Assembly (NCBI RefSeq): GCF_003987185.1 | Contig: NZ_PIPS01000002.1 | Span: forward strand, 310,001-374,000 | From: Idiomarina aquatica | GTDB taxonomy: Bacteria; Pseudomonadota; Gammaproteobacteria; Enterobacterales; Alteromonadaceae | Direction of reading: 5' to 3' | Length of the DNA stretch: 64,000 nt | Shown here: in pieces, positions 1 to 10,478 of the stretch | Position numbering within the stretch: position 1 is the stretch's first letter | Layout: the number at the start of each line of letters is the position of its first letter | The notes under the pieces: model-generated | Database searches by the model: none | What the model was told of the DNA's origin: nothing | What the model saw: only the letters and a program-made list of their open reading frames with translations | Translations under genes and position numbers: made by a program

Positions 1-192
1 GCGCTTAATGACGGCATTGAGCAGGCGATAAAATACGCCAACAAGGGACAGCCGGTGATTGTCGACGTTGCCATTGATTACAGCAAACAAACGGCCTTTA
101 CCTCCGGTACGGCGAAATCAACCTTCAAACGTTTTCCGTTGGGTCAGAAGCTTCGTATCGGCGCGCGTGCGGTCATGCGCAAGTTGCGTTAG
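1..192 (+). CDS. C-terminal end of a thiamine-diphosphate-dependent enzyme (acetolactate synthase-like), partial
   Basis: The first reading frame is open from the window edge to the TAG at 190-192 and gives the last 63 residues of a protein whose start lies outside. The segment GQPVIVDVAIDYSK followed by a basic tail (FKRFPLGQKLR) resembles the end of acetolactate synthase-like thiamine-diphosphate enzymes, where the final strand of the diphosphate-binding domain is followed by a short C-terminal extension. No catalytic residues are visible, so the exact reaction cannot be given. The gene ends four bases inside the convergent small membrane protein gene. Confidence 0.55.
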   Translation, partial: ALNDGIEQAIKYANKGQPVIVDVAIDYSKQTAFTSGTAKSTFKRFPLGQKLRIGARAVMRKLR

Positions 193-410
193 CGCAGCTC
201 TTGGCCCAACTGGCTTTGGGCAATTAGGCGGAATACATAAGCCACCTTAAATAAACCGGCGAGAATGACCTGCGACAAATGCAAGAAGACCAGTAGCATT
301 AGCGGTAAATTTTGCTCTTGAAACCAGGCCAAATAAAAAACAATGATTGAAAGCAACAAAAACACCACCATTGATGTATTTGAGGCACGCAATAAGGTAT
401 GAGGTTTCAT
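189..410 (-). CDS. small two-helix inner membrane protein, function unknown
   Basis: A protein of about 73 residues with two clear hydrophobic segments (roughly residues 13-30 and 36-58) separated by a short polar turn (WFQEQN), ending in a polar, basic tail. I favour the ATG at 410, which has GGAA nine bases upstream. An ATG at 419 is also in frame but has its purine stretch directly against the codon. The KVAYVFRLIAQ segment recalls a family of short gammaproteobacterial membrane proteins (Pseudomonas PpyR-like), but I cannot confirm this from memory. It converges on and overlaps the preceding gene by four bases. No function is assigned. Confidence 0.6.
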   Translation of the reverse strand: MKPHTLLRASNTSMVVFLLLSIIVFYLAWFQEQNLPLMLLVFLHLSQVILAGLFKVAYVFRLIAQSQLGQELR

Positions 411-487
411 AATAAACATTCCATATGTATGTTTAATAGGTTCATCTTAAATGCATTTTTAATTCAGATCAATAAAAGGCGAATAAG

Positions 488-964
488 TTGAAAAACGTAT
501 TAATGGTCTGCCTGGGTAATATTTGCCGCTCGCCGGCGGCCGAGGGCTTTTTCCGGCACTTGATAAAGGAACACCGGTTGCCGATTGATGTGGACTCGGC
601 CGGGACGTCTGATTATCACATCGGCGAAGCACCAGATCCGCGCATGCAACAGGTAATGCTCAGTCGGGGAATTGATATCAGTGCGCTTAGGGGGCGACAG
701 GTAAACGCCACCGACTTCGAGCGGTTTGATCACATTTATGCGATGGACGGGTCAAACTTCGCTCACTTAACGTCACTGGCAGAACAATGCGCACCTGAGC
801 ATGCGCATAAAGTCGAATTGTTTTTACAGGCGTTACATCGCGATAATCGAAGTGAACCTGAAGAGGTGCCGGATCCGTATTTTGGCGGACAAGCGGGATT
901 TGAGGCTTGTGTTGATCTTATTCAACGCGGAGCTGTAAAGCGAATTGAACAATTTAAGGAGTAA
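488..964 (+). CDS. low-molecular-weight protein-tyrosine phosphatase
   Basis: A cytoplasmic phosphatase of 158 residues, the usual family length. The N-terminal P-loop CLGNICRS gives the nucleophile Cys8 and phosphate-binding Arg14, and the DPYFGG segment near residue 129 supplies the general acid Asp. The start is TTG at 488, with AAGGCG a few bases upstream; the first ATG would delete part of the strand leading into the P-loop. It is followed after three bases by a glyoxalase-like gene, so the two are probably cotranscribed. There is no tyrosine kinase or exopolysaccharide gene next to it, which argues for a general housekeeping phosphatase and not a capsule-linked Wzb. Confidence 0.9.
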   Translation: MKNVLMVCLGNICRSPAAEGFFRHLIKEHRLPIDVDSAGTSDYHIGEAPDPRMQQVMLSRGIDISALRGRQVNATDFERFDHIYAMDGSNFAHLTSLAEQCAPEHAHKVELFLQALHRDNRSEPEEVPDPYFGGQAGFEACVDLIQRGAVKRIEQFKE

Positions 965-967
965 ACT

Positions 968-1408
968 GTGCGTTATTTACACACGATGGTACGCGTTCAC
1001 GACTTAGAGCAGTCGTTGCATTTTTATTGTGATCTGCTCGGTTTAAAAGAAATGTACCGTAAAGATAACGAGAAAGGCCGTTTTACTTTGGTTTTTCTGG
1101 CCGCTCCCGACGATGCAGAGCGGGCTGAGAAGACCAAGTCTCCGCTGCTCGAACTGACCTATAACTGGGATCCGGAAACCTATGATGGCGGTCGCAACTT
1201 TGGCCATTTAGCCTTTCGGGTAGAGAATATTTACGAGTTGTGTCAACGGCTGATGGACAATGGCGTGGTCATTAATCGCCCGCCGCGTGACGGTCATATG
1301 GCGTTTGTGCGCTCGCCGGATAATATCTCGATCGAGCTGCTGCAAGAAGGCGAACATCTTGCGCCACAAGAGCCTTGGGCGTCGATGGAAAATACGGGTG
1401 AATGGTAA
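968..1408 (+). CDS. VOC-family protein, lactoylglutathione lyase-like (glyoxalase I)
   Basis: A vicinal-oxygen-chelate protein of 146 residues. The expected metal ligands of glyoxalase I are all present: His5, Glu62 (LLELTYNWD), His80 (FGHLAFRV) and Glu123 (SIELLQ). This supports isomerisation of the methylglyoxal-glutathione hemithioacetal to lactoylglutathione, although VOC proteins also include other lyases. The start is GTG at 968, three bases after the stop of the phosphatase gene. The N-terminus RYLHTMVRVHDLEQS is typical of GloA. The C-terminus is somewhat longer than E. coli GloA and contains PQEPWASMENTGEW, a tail common in marine gammaproteobacterial relatives. Confidence 0.8.
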   Translation: MRYLHTMVRVHDLEQSLHFYCDLLGLKEMYRKDNEKGRFTLVFLAAPDDAERAEKTKSPLLELTYNWDPETYDGGRNFGHLAFRVENIYELCQRLMDNGVVINRPPRDGHMAFVRSPDNISIELLQEGEHLAPQEPWASMENTGEW

Positions 1409-1419
1409 TTAACCCTTAA

Positions 1420-3708
<2,289 letters not shown>

Positions 3709-3736
3709 CTGGGTTGCCGAAAATGACGTAACAAGA

Positions 3737-3762
3737 GGGGCAGTTTTACTGCCCCTTTTTTT
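3737..3762 (+). terminator. intrinsic terminator after icd
   Basis: An 8-base stem (3737-3744 with 3748-3755) closes a TTT loop and is followed by seven T residues. It lies 28 bases after the icd stop and directly before the next gene. Confidence 0.85.
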
Positions 3763-3816
3763 GTAGAAATTATGTTATTGTTAACAAGAAGTCACGACAA
3801 CGATAACAATTTCTCT

Positions 3817-5625
3817 ATGTCTCAATTAGCACAGCAGTTTCAACAAGCCGTTGCTGCGCTGCAACAGATGCAATTTGCACAAGCTGAACGCATTGCTTCG
3901 CAGCTGGATCAACAGTCACCCAATCACCCTGATATTTTGCATTTACTCGCGCTAGCAACGAAACAGTCCGATCCGGGTCGGGCGCTGGATTACTTCGAGC
4001 GCAGCCTGGCAATTAACCCTAATCAACCGTCTGTGTTGTCCAATTTTGCAAACTTTTTGCAGTCGAGTCAGCAGTTGAGGGCAGCTAAGCAATATTATCT
4101 GCGCGCGCTAAAACTTAATGACGGTTTGATCGACGCTTGGTATAACCTGGCTTCCGTTCACTATCAATGCCAGGATTATTTAGCGGCCAAACATGCCGCA
4201 GCTAAGGCATTAGCGCTGAAAAGCGACTATCTGAAGGCATGGATTCTAAAAGGTCGCGCCGAACTTGAGTACAAGCTCTATCCGCAAGCGCAGCAGACGT
4301 TCACGGAGGCGCTGCGGCAGTGGCCTGATGAACCGACGTTACTTTTCAACAAGGCACTGGTGCATCGTTACGCCGAAGAGGTTGACCAGGCCCGTAGCAT
4401 CCAACAAGCGCTGAAAGGGAAGTTTAACGAAGCGCAGCGGTTATTTCAGCTTGGCTGTCTTGCCTATGACGAAGAACAGCTTGATGATGCCGAACAATTG
4501 ATGCAGCAGGCGATTGAACAGCAGAATGACTTTGTCCCGGCGCACGAGGCGCTGAATAAGCTTTATTGGGAACATGGTCGGCAAGCTCAGTTTCTGAGCT
4601 CGTTTAAGCAGTCGTTGGCAAAACAGCCACAGTCACTTGCTTTAGTCTATTCGTATCTTTCACATCTTTACCGGGCAGAACGTACATCAGAAGCCGATAG
4701 CTTGCTAAACGATTATTTGGATCAGTTTGGTAACACCCACAGTCTTATCCATATGCGAGGATCGATGGCCTTGCGAGCGGGCGATCTGAAAGCTGCTGAG
4801 GAGCAACTAGAGCAGGCTGTGCAACAACAACCACGACACCCGCGTTATCTGATCGACCTGGCTAATGTGTATCTGCGTCAGGCGCGCTACGATGAGGCGT
4901 TGGCGTTGCTGGATCGGGCGCATGAAAATCGCCCGTTGGATCAGGAAGTGCACGCCTTCAAAGGGTTATGCTGGAAACTAAAAGGGGACACCGAAAAAGC
5001 CGGTTATTTAAATGACTATGACACTTACATCAAAGTGGGGCAGTTACCAACACCGCCGGGCTATGATTCACTGGAGCAGTTTTGGGAACGGCTGGTCGCT
5101 CGCATTAAGGCTTTGCATAAAACCGAACATCAGCCGCTGGATCAATCGGTTCGCGGGGGAACGCAGACGGTCGGCGCGTTATTGTCGATGAAGGATCCGG
5201 TTATTCAGGCCTATAAAGAGAGCTTGCAACAGTTCATTGATGATTACCTCGCTAACCTTCCTGCGGATACCAAACATCCGGTGACTGCCCGGCATACCGG
5301 TCGCTATCATTTCAGTGGAAGCTGGTCGGTGAAGTTATCGAGTCAGGGCTTTCATACCAACCACGTTCATCCGCAGGGCTGGCTGTCGATGTGTACCTAT
5401 CTGACGGTGCCCAACGACGTTCGTGAGGATGATCCCGAGCGCAAAGGCTGGATTAAGTTTGGCCAGACGTCACTTAACCTGGGGGATGAAGAATCGATTG
5501 ATCTGGCGGTGTGTCCGCAACCGGGAATGTGTGTGATTTTTCCGAGCTTTTGCTGGCACGGAACCATCCCGTTTGAAAGCGACGATGAACGTATGACCAT
5601 ACCCTGCGACATTATGCCGTCGTGA
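3817..5625 (+). CDS. TPR-repeat protein with C-terminal 2-oxoglutarate/Fe(II) oxygenase-like domain
   Basis: About 400 N-terminal residues are helical tetratricopeptide repeats, with repeated A-N/Y-P patterns such as RALDYFERSLAINPNQPSV. The last 180 or so form a domain like the 2OG-Fe(II) oxygenases fused to TPRs (Pfam 2OG-FeII_Oxy_5). Visible signs are FHTNHVHPQGWLS (candidate iron ligands), PGMCVIFPSFCWHGT (distal His) and ERMTIPCDI (Arg for 2-oxoglutarate). The substrate is unknown; protein hydroxylation is an inference. I use ATG 3817, since the frame-opening ATG at 3772 sits just after a terminator with no ribosome site. It is followed after 10 bases by a DUF4442 gene. Confidence 0.75.
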   Translation: MSQLAQQFQQAVAALQQMQFAQAERIASQLDQQSPNHPDILHLLALATKQSDPGRALDYFERSLAINPNQPSVLSNFANFLQSSQQLRAAKQYYLRALKLNDGLIDAWYNLASVHYQCQDYLAAKHAAAKALALKSDYLKAWILKGRAELEYKLYPQAQQTFTEALRQWPDEPTLLFNKALVHRYAEEVDQARSIQQALKGKFNEAQRLFQLGCLAYDEEQLDDAEQLMQQAIEQQNDFVPAHEALNKLYWEHGRQAQFLSSFKQSLAKQPQSLALVYSYLSHLYRAERTSEADSLLNDYLDQFGNTHSLIHMRGSMALRAGDLKAAEEQLEQAVQQQPRHPRYLIDLANVYLRQARYDEALALLDRAHENRPLDQEVHAFKGLCWKLKGDTEKAGYLNDYDTYIKVGQLPTPPGYDSLEQFWERLVARIKALHKTEHQPLDQSVRGGTQTVGALLSMKDPVIQAYKESLQQFIDDYLANLPADTKHPVTARHTGRYHFSGSWSVKLSSQGFHTNHVHPQGWLSMCTYLTVPNDVREDDPERKGWIKFGQTSLNLGDEESIDLAVCPQPGMCVIFPSFCWHGTIPFESDDERMTIPCDIMPS

Positions 5626-5635
5626 TGGAGCAACA

Positions 5636-6097
5636 ATGAGCGATAACTATTTGCTAAAGCTGTACCACAAGTGCACCAAATACCCGGCGGGTAAATGGTT
5701 GTTTTCGGTTATGTTTGCGCGCAAAGCACCGTACTTCGCGTCGATTAAACCCTATATCGAGGAGTTACGGCCCAATTATTGCCGATTGACCTTTAAAAAA
5801 CGCCGAGCGGTACAAAATCATATTGGTACCGTGCATGCCATTGCGGTGTGTAATGGCATGGAAATGGCAATGGGGGCGCTGGCAGAAGCATCGATTCCTG
5901 CCTCGTTACGCTGGTTGCCGAAGGGGATGAATGTCGAGTATCTGGCAAAAACCACTTCCGATGTAACGGTGGAAGCGACAGCCACCCCTGCTACCTGGCA
6001 AGTCGGGGATCAACCGATTACGGTAGAAGCACGTCGAGATGACGGCACCTTGGTGGCTAAAGGTCAGATCATTATTTATATTTCGGCTAAAAAGTAA
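5636..6097 (+). CDS. DUF4442 hotdog-fold protein, thioesterase-like
   Basis: A 153-residue protein matching the DUF4442 branch of hotdog-fold thioesterase-like proteins. The central helix region NHIGTVHAIAVCNGMEMAMGAL corresponds to the hotdog helix (shown here in part; the H-x-G/A-C-N pattern is the marker), followed by strands such as MNVEYLAKTTSDVTVEA. Acyl-CoA thioester hydrolysis is likely by family but the substrate is unknown. The start at 5636 has GGAGCAAC upstream. It lies 10 bases behind the TPR/oxygenase gene, probably as one transcript ending at the hairpin near 6130. Confidence 0.7.
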   Translation: MSDNYLLKLYHKCTKYPAGKWLFSVMFARKAPYFASIKPYIEELRPNYCRLTFKKRRAVQNHIGTVHAIAVCNGMEMAMGALAEASIPASLRWLPKGMNVEYLAKTTSDVTVEATATPATWQVGDQPITVEARRDDGTLVAKGQIIIYISAKK

Positions 6098-6129
6098 CCG
6101 CGCTAGCCGGCGGCATCAACGACGCACAA

Positions 6130-6156
6130 AAAAGGCCAGCATGATGCTGGCCTTTT
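6130..6156. terminator. bidirectional intrinsic terminator
   Basis: A strong inverted repeat (AAAAGGCCAGC and its complement around a short ATGAT loop) is flanked by A-run and T-run. It can end both the rightward DUF4442 transcript and the leftward peptide-transporter transcript. Confidence 0.85.
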
Positions 6157-6176
6157 GCGTGATGAGGGTCAACTCG

Positions 6177-7730
6177 TTAAGGTTTGCCGACCGGTTCATT
6201 CGCGTCAATGACGGCGCCCGGATGGTCATCTTCACCATCGTCCGGTGCCAGTTTTTCCCATTTACGGGTAAACAGCGCCAATACAAAGACCACCGCACCG
6301 ACACTGACTCCGAACACAAAAATGGTCCAGTACAGTTCAGGCATTGCCTGAGGGTTTTCAGGGTCGAGGCCACCCGCCAACAAACCGGCAATGACGTTGC
6401 CCATGGCGTAGGTTAACACAAACACACCCATCAGCTGACCGGCCATCCGTTTCGGTGACAGTTTGCTGACCGCACTTAGTGCAACTGGGCTTAAGCATAA
6501 TTCACCCACGGTGTGGATAAAGTAAACCGCAACCAGCCAGTAGGGCGCAACCTTGAGGCCACTGGCAGCCGCTTGTGACGCGAAAAACATCACGATAAAG
6601 CCCGTTGCCATAATGATCAGACCCAGGGCACTCTTGAAGCCGTAAGACGGGTTGATCATGCGCTTGCTTAAGTTAATCCAAAGCGCTGCGAAGAACGGCG
6701 AAAGGGTGACCAGGAAGATTGAGTTAAGCGATTGGAACCAAGTCGTCGGGATCTCAAAATCGCCAATCATGCGGTCGGTTAAATCACGGGCGAACAGGTT
6801 AAAGGAAGAGCCTGCCTGCTCAAAACCGGCCCAGAACATGGTTGAGGCAATACACACCAAAAACAAGGCTCCGAGACGCTTCATCTCGCTGCGCGTCAGT
6901 TTGCCGAACACGAAAATGCTCAGGTAATAGGCAAAGAAAATAACCGTAAAGATAATGGCAACGTTTTCAGCGACCGCGGTTGGGTCGATCACGATGGCAT
7001 CAGTCAGCGCCATGAAAGTGACCACGGCAAGCATGATCAACAACGAAACGATGATGCCCCAACTGCGTTTGGCGGCGGCAGGGCTCAACGGTTTCGGTGG
7101 CTCGGCACCAACCCCTTTCAGTTTTGGTTGGGTCAATTTGTACTGGATCAGACCCAGTGCCATACCGACGGCTGCTGCACCAAAGCCCCAGTGGTAACCG
7201 GCAGTTTCCTGTAGGTAACCGGTAACAAAGTAACCGATGATTGAGCCGATGTTGATGCCCATGTAGTACAGGGTGTAACCGCCATCACGACGATCGTCAT
7301 CGGAGCTGTATAGCTGGCCGACCATCGCGGTGATGTTGGGCTTAAGCAGACCGGTACCCAGTACCACCAGGATCATACCGATAAAAAAGCCGGCTTCGCT
7401 TGGAATCGCCAGTACGATGTGACCCAGCATGATGATGATGCCGCCATACCAGGTAGCTCGTTGACCACCCAATAAACGGTCAGCAATCCAGCCGCCCGGC
7501 AGCCCCATAAAGTAAACAGCACCGGTGTATAAACCGTAAATAGCGGTCGCAGAAGCAACCGTTAAGGCTAAACCACCTTCCTGCAGGCTTGCCGTCATGA
7601 ATAGTACTAACAGCGCGCGCATGCCGTAATAACTCATGCGCTCCCACATCTCCGTGAAAAACAAGGTTTGCAAGCCGCCCGGCTGACCGAAGAAACTTGC
7701 ATCCTTATCAACGATATTTTTAGGATCCAT
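6177..7730 (-). CDS. POT-family proton-dependent di/tripeptide transporter
   Basis: A 517-residue inner membrane protein with about 12-14 hydrophobic helices. The first helix carries the POT signature E27-x-x-E30-R31-x-x-Y34-Y35 (TEMWERMSYY), which couples protons to peptide binding. The GINIGSIIGYFVTGYLQE segment corresponds to the second family motif. It imports small peptides by proton symport. It is encoded alone, ahead of the terC-like gene on the same strand but separated from it by about 130 bases. The start ATG at 7730 is preceded only by a weak purine stretch. Confidence 0.9.
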   Translation of the reverse strand: MDPKNIVDKDASFFGQPGGLQTLFFTEMWERMSYYGMRALLVLFMTASLQEGGLALTVASATAIYGLYTGAVYFMGLPGGWIADRLLGGQRATWYGGIIIMLGHIVLAIPSEAGFFIGMILVVLGTGLLKPNITAMVGQLYSSDDDRRDGGYTLYYMGINIGSIIGYFVTGYLQETAGYHWGFGAAAVGMALGLIQYKLTQPKLKGVGAEPPKPLSPAAAKRSWGIIVSLLIMLAVVTFMALTDAIVIDPTAVAENVAIIFTVIFFAYYLSIFVFGKLTRSEMKRLGALFLVCIASTMFWAGFEQAGSSFNLFARDLTDRMIGDFEIPTTWFQSLNSIFLVTLSPFFAALWINLSKRMINPSYGFKSALGLIIMATGFIVMFFASQAAASGLKVAPYWLVAVYFIHTVGELCLSPVALSAVSKLSPKRMAGQLMGVFVLTYAMGNVIAGLLAGGLDPENPQAMPELYWTIFVFGVSVGAVVFVLALFTRKWEKLAPDDGEDDHPGAVIDANEPVGKP

Positions 7731-7862
7731 TCTTGTTATCCAATTTGTTATTTAAAAACAACTATTTAACTAACTAGCAATGTATTCGACTAAAGTAGGA
7801 GCCGAAAAATGACGCCTTACTTTACTAGCCAGCGCCGGATTTTGGAACCGGAAACGACGAAA

Positions 7863-8633
7863 TCAATCGTTTTTGAGTTGTTTGTCACCGGGTATTGCTT
7901 TCCGTAAGTGCACCGGTTGCTCGTCTTTACGGCGCTTACGCACATTAATATTGAGCATTTCGACAGCCAGTGAAAACGCCATGGCAAAATACACATAGCC
8001 TTTAGGTACATGAAAGCCGAGCCCTTCGCCGACCAGCGTCATACCGATTAAGATAAGAAAGCTGAGCGCGAGCATTTTTATGGTCGGGTGGCGTTCGACA
8101 AATTGGCTAACCGACTTAGCAGCCAACAACATGATGGCTACCGAAATGACAACAGCAATCACCATCACGCTTAAATGGTCAGCGAGGCCAACGGCGGTAA
8201 TGACCGAATCCAGTGAAAAGACAATATCCAGTAGCGTGATTTGTAGCAGTATTGACACAAAGGATGCGCCCACAACCGATTGTTTGTTGTCTTCCGGACC
8301 TTCCAGGGCGTGATGGATTTCGAGCGTACTCTTTGCCAATAAGAACAAACCACCCAACAACAAGATCAGATCGCGGCCGGAAATATCGTGTTCGAGCACG
8401 CTGAACAAGGGTTGTGTCAGCGTCATAATCCAGGTCAGTGAGAACAGCAACAACAGTCGCGATACCATCGCCAGGGTTAAGCCAATGGTGCGGGCGCGGT
8501 CACGCTGCGACTCCGGCAAACGGCCAACCAAAATGGAGATAAAAATAATGTTATCGATACCCAATACGATTTCCAGTGCGGTCAGGGTGGCAAGGGCAAT
8601 CCACGCCTCCGGCATATAAATCCATTCAAACAT
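7863..8633 (-). CDS. TerC-family integral membrane protein
   Basis: A 256-residue membrane protein with seven or so hydrophobic helices. The N-terminal helix TALEIVLGIDNIIFI and the later LLDIVFSLDSVITA each place an acidic residue in the membrane, the defining pair of TerC proteins. Members are linked to manganese export or to metal loading of secreted proteins; the role of this one is not known. I prefer ATG 8633, which has AGGGA eight bases upstream, over the in-frame start at 8660. The C-terminus is short and charged with no CBS or transporter-associated domain, so this is the small TerC form. Confidence 0.85.
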   Translation of the reverse strand: MFEWIYMPEAWIALATLTALEIVLGIDNIIFISILVGRLPESQRDRARTIGLTLAMVSRLLLLFSLTWIMTLTQPLFSVLEHDISGRDLILLLGGLFLLAKSTLEIHHALEGPEDNKQSVVGASFVSILLQITLLDIVFSLDSVITAVGLADHLSVMVIAVVISVAIMLLAAKSVSQFVERHPTIKMLALSFLILIGMTLVGEGLGFHVPKGYVYFAMAFSLAVEMLNINVRKRRKDEQPVHLRKAIPGDKQLKND

Positions 8634-8737
8634 AACGATCCCTAACAAGTGGTTAACCAATGATGATGTTGCATACTATGCGACTGAACGGCGGGTTCGA
8701 CAAGCGGCGTGTTGTTTGATACTGACAATTCTTCTTA

Positions 8738-8749
8738 ATTGTCGACAAT
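8738..8749. promoter_or_regulatory. palindromic operator candidate 1 for the propionate-operon GntR regulator
   Basis: A perfect 12-base palindrome, ATTGTCGACAAT, lies 84 bases before the regulator ATG. Its 10-base core TTGTCGACAA recurs at 8802-8811. The spacing and position fit autoregulation by the GntR protein encoded next. Confidence 0.6.
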
Positions 8750-8801
8750 CTTGTGGGTTGCGATTGAAATTAACCGTCATCAAGGCTATTCTTTATGCTT
8801 A

Positions 8802-8811
8802 TTGTCGACAA
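8802..8811. promoter_or_regulatory. palindromic operator candidate 2 for the propionate-operon GntR regulator
   Basis: The second copy of the core TTGTCGACAA. Its centre is 63 bases (about six helical turns) from the first, and it overlaps a possible -10 element (TATGCT near 8795). This arrangement would suit cooperative repression. Confidence 0.6.
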
Positions 8812-8832
8812 GCAAGGTGGCAGACGTCAAAC

Positions 8833-9531
8833 ATGAATCTCGTATACGATCCACAACACCACCTGAATCAGCCGGTGACATCGGCCGATCGCGTATTACT
8901 CGCGGTGCAACAGGCTATCGTAGAAGGCGAACTGCCGGCCGGGAGTAAAATTACCGAAACCGGACTGGCCAAGCAGTTTAACGTCAGCCGCGCGCCGTTA
9001 CGAGAAGCGCTTGCGCGACTGGAACGCTGCCACCTGGTAGAACGCACACCCAATGCCGGAGCCCGTGTTGTTACGCTAACGTATGACGGCTTAATTGCGC
9101 TTTATCAAATACGTGAAGAACTGGAAGGGTTAGCCTGTCGTTTGGCCGCGGAGCGGATGGCGGACGAAGAAATTGAGGCGTTGTCCAAATTACTCGAGCA
9201 ACATCTGGCCAGTCAGCGAGTGCGTGAGGGTGAAAGTTATTATCAGGAAGCGGGTGATGTCGATTTTCATTATCGCGTCATCTTAGCGAGCAAGAATCAG
9301 TACCTCATCAACATGCTCTGTGATGAGTTGTATTTTTTGGTGCGTATGTACCGGGTACAACTGGGCATGAATGGGCCACGTGTGTCACGAGCCTTTGATG
9401 AGCACAAAGCGATCATTAACGCGATCGCCAACCGAGATGGCGAGCTTGCCGATTTATTGATGCGCCGACACATTAGCGCGTCACGTAAAAACATTGAACA
9501 AAAACTATCAGCACATAAGGAAGTATCATGA
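8833..9531 (+). CDS. GntR-family (FCD-type) regulator of the propionate operon
   Basis: A 232-residue protein with an N-terminal winged helix ([21 protein letters not shown], the recognition region, cut short here to its pattern) and a C-terminal all-helical FCD ligand domain with Asp/His positions ([23 protein letters not shown]) that often bind a metal. I choose ATG 8833; the frame is open upstream but the upstream part contains the two palindromes. The stop overlaps the prpB start (ATGA at 9528-9531), so it is the first gene of the methylcitrate operon. By position it probably senses a methylcitrate-cycle intermediate, in place of the PrpR activator of enteric bacteria. Confidence 0.88.
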   Translation: MNLVYDPQHHLNQPVTSADRVLLAVQQAIVEGELPAGSKITETGLAKQFNVSRAPLREALARLERCHLVERTPNAGARVVTLTYDGLIALYQIREELEGLACRLAAERMADEEIEALSKLLEQHLASQRVREGESYYQEAGDVDFHYRVILASKNQYLINMLCDELYFLVRMYRVQLGMNGPRVSRAFDEHKAIINAIANRDGELADLLMRRHISASRKNIEQKLSAHKEVS

Positions 9532-10406
9532 CTCAACTACACAGTCCAGGCGCCAAATTGCGCCGCGCTATCGCCGATGAGAAGCCATTGCAGATCGTTG
9601 GTACCATCAACGCGTACACAGCGATGATGGCAGAAAAAGTCGGTCATAAGGCGCTTTATCTGTCCGGTGCCGGTGTTGCCAATGCGTCTTTCGGCTTACC
9701 GGATCTGGGGATGACTTCATTGAACGATGTGTGTGAAGACATTCGTCGTATCACCGGAGCCAGTGATTTACCGTTGTTAGTTGATGCTGACACCGGCTGG
9801 GGTGGTGCGTTTAATATTGCCCGCACGGTGAAAGAAATGACACGAGCCGGTGCTGCGGGTTTCCATATTGAAGACCAGGTCGCGCAGAAGCGTTGCGGTC
9901 ACCGCCCGAACAAAGAAATCGTAACTCAAGAAGAAATGGTTGATCGCGTCAAAGCGGCGGTGGATGCCCGTATTGATGATCAGTTTTTGATCATGGCGCG
10001 TACCGACGCGTTACAACAACAAGGCCTTGAAGCAGCTATTGAACGTGCACAAGCTTGTGTCGAAGCCGGGGCTGACGCCATTTTTGCGGAAGCGGTGCAT
10101 ACGCTGGATCAGTATAAAGCCTTCACCGACGCACTGGATGTGCCGGTGCTTGCTAACATTACAGAATTTGGTGCAACGCCGCTGTTTAATAAACAGGAAT
10201 TGGCAGAGGTCGGTGTCGAAATCGTGTTGTATCCGCTGAGTGCTTTCCGCGCGATGAACAAAGCCGCGCTGAATGTCTACAATAGTATTTTAGAGCACGG
10301 CGATCAGAAAGCCGTGGTGGACGACATGCAGACGCGTGCCGAACTTTACGACTTCTTGAACTATCATGACTTCGAGCAAAAACTCGACCAGTTATTTAAA
10401 AAATAA
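9528..10406 (+). CDS. prpB: 2-methylisocitrate lyase
   Basis: A 292-residue enzyme of the isocitrate lyase/PEP mutase superfamily that splits 2-methylisocitrate into pyruvate and succinate. The catalytic loop KRCGH places Cys123, and VDADTGWGG (Asp86, Asp88) supplies the magnesium site. Length and motifs match PrpB and not isocitrate lyase, which is much longer. Translation is coupled to the GntR regulator by a 4-base ATGA overlap. A REP-like hairpin and about 70 bases separate it from prpC. Confidence 0.95.
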   Translation: MTQLHSPGAKLRRAIADEKPLQIVGTINAYTAMMAEKVGHKALYLSGAGVANASFGLPDLGMTSLNDVCEDIRRITGASDLPLLVDADTGWGGAFNIARTVKEMTRAGAAGFHIEDQVAQKRCGHRPNKEIVTQEEMVDRVKAAVDARIDDQFLIMARTDALQQQGLEAAIERAQACVEAGADAIFAEAVHTLDQYKAFTDALDVPVLANITEFGATPLFNKQELAEVGVEIVLYPLSAFRAMNKAALNVYNSILEHGDQKAVVDDMQTRAELYDFLNYHDFEQKLDQLFKK

Positions 10407-10424
10407 GTCACCCGATAAGCTAGT

Positions 10425-10448
10425 GTAGCTTGCGCCTTTGGCGCAAGC
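10425..10448 (+). repeat. REP-like hairpin between prpB and prpC
   Basis: A GTAG head (10425-10428) overlaps the start of a perfect 9-base stem (10428-10436 with 10440-10448) around a TTT loop. No T-run follows, so it is not a standard terminator. The sequence is nearly the same as the elements at 47388-47444 after eda, with a compensating base-pair change in the stem. Confidence 0.7.
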
Positions 10449-10478
10449 ATCAATAACAAATTAAGAAGGAATCAAATC

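Noticed and set aside
7740-7862. Possible gene or RNA between the peptide transporter and terC genes
   Set aside because: The 130-base gap has no frame with a ribosome site and no stable hairpin that I can see.
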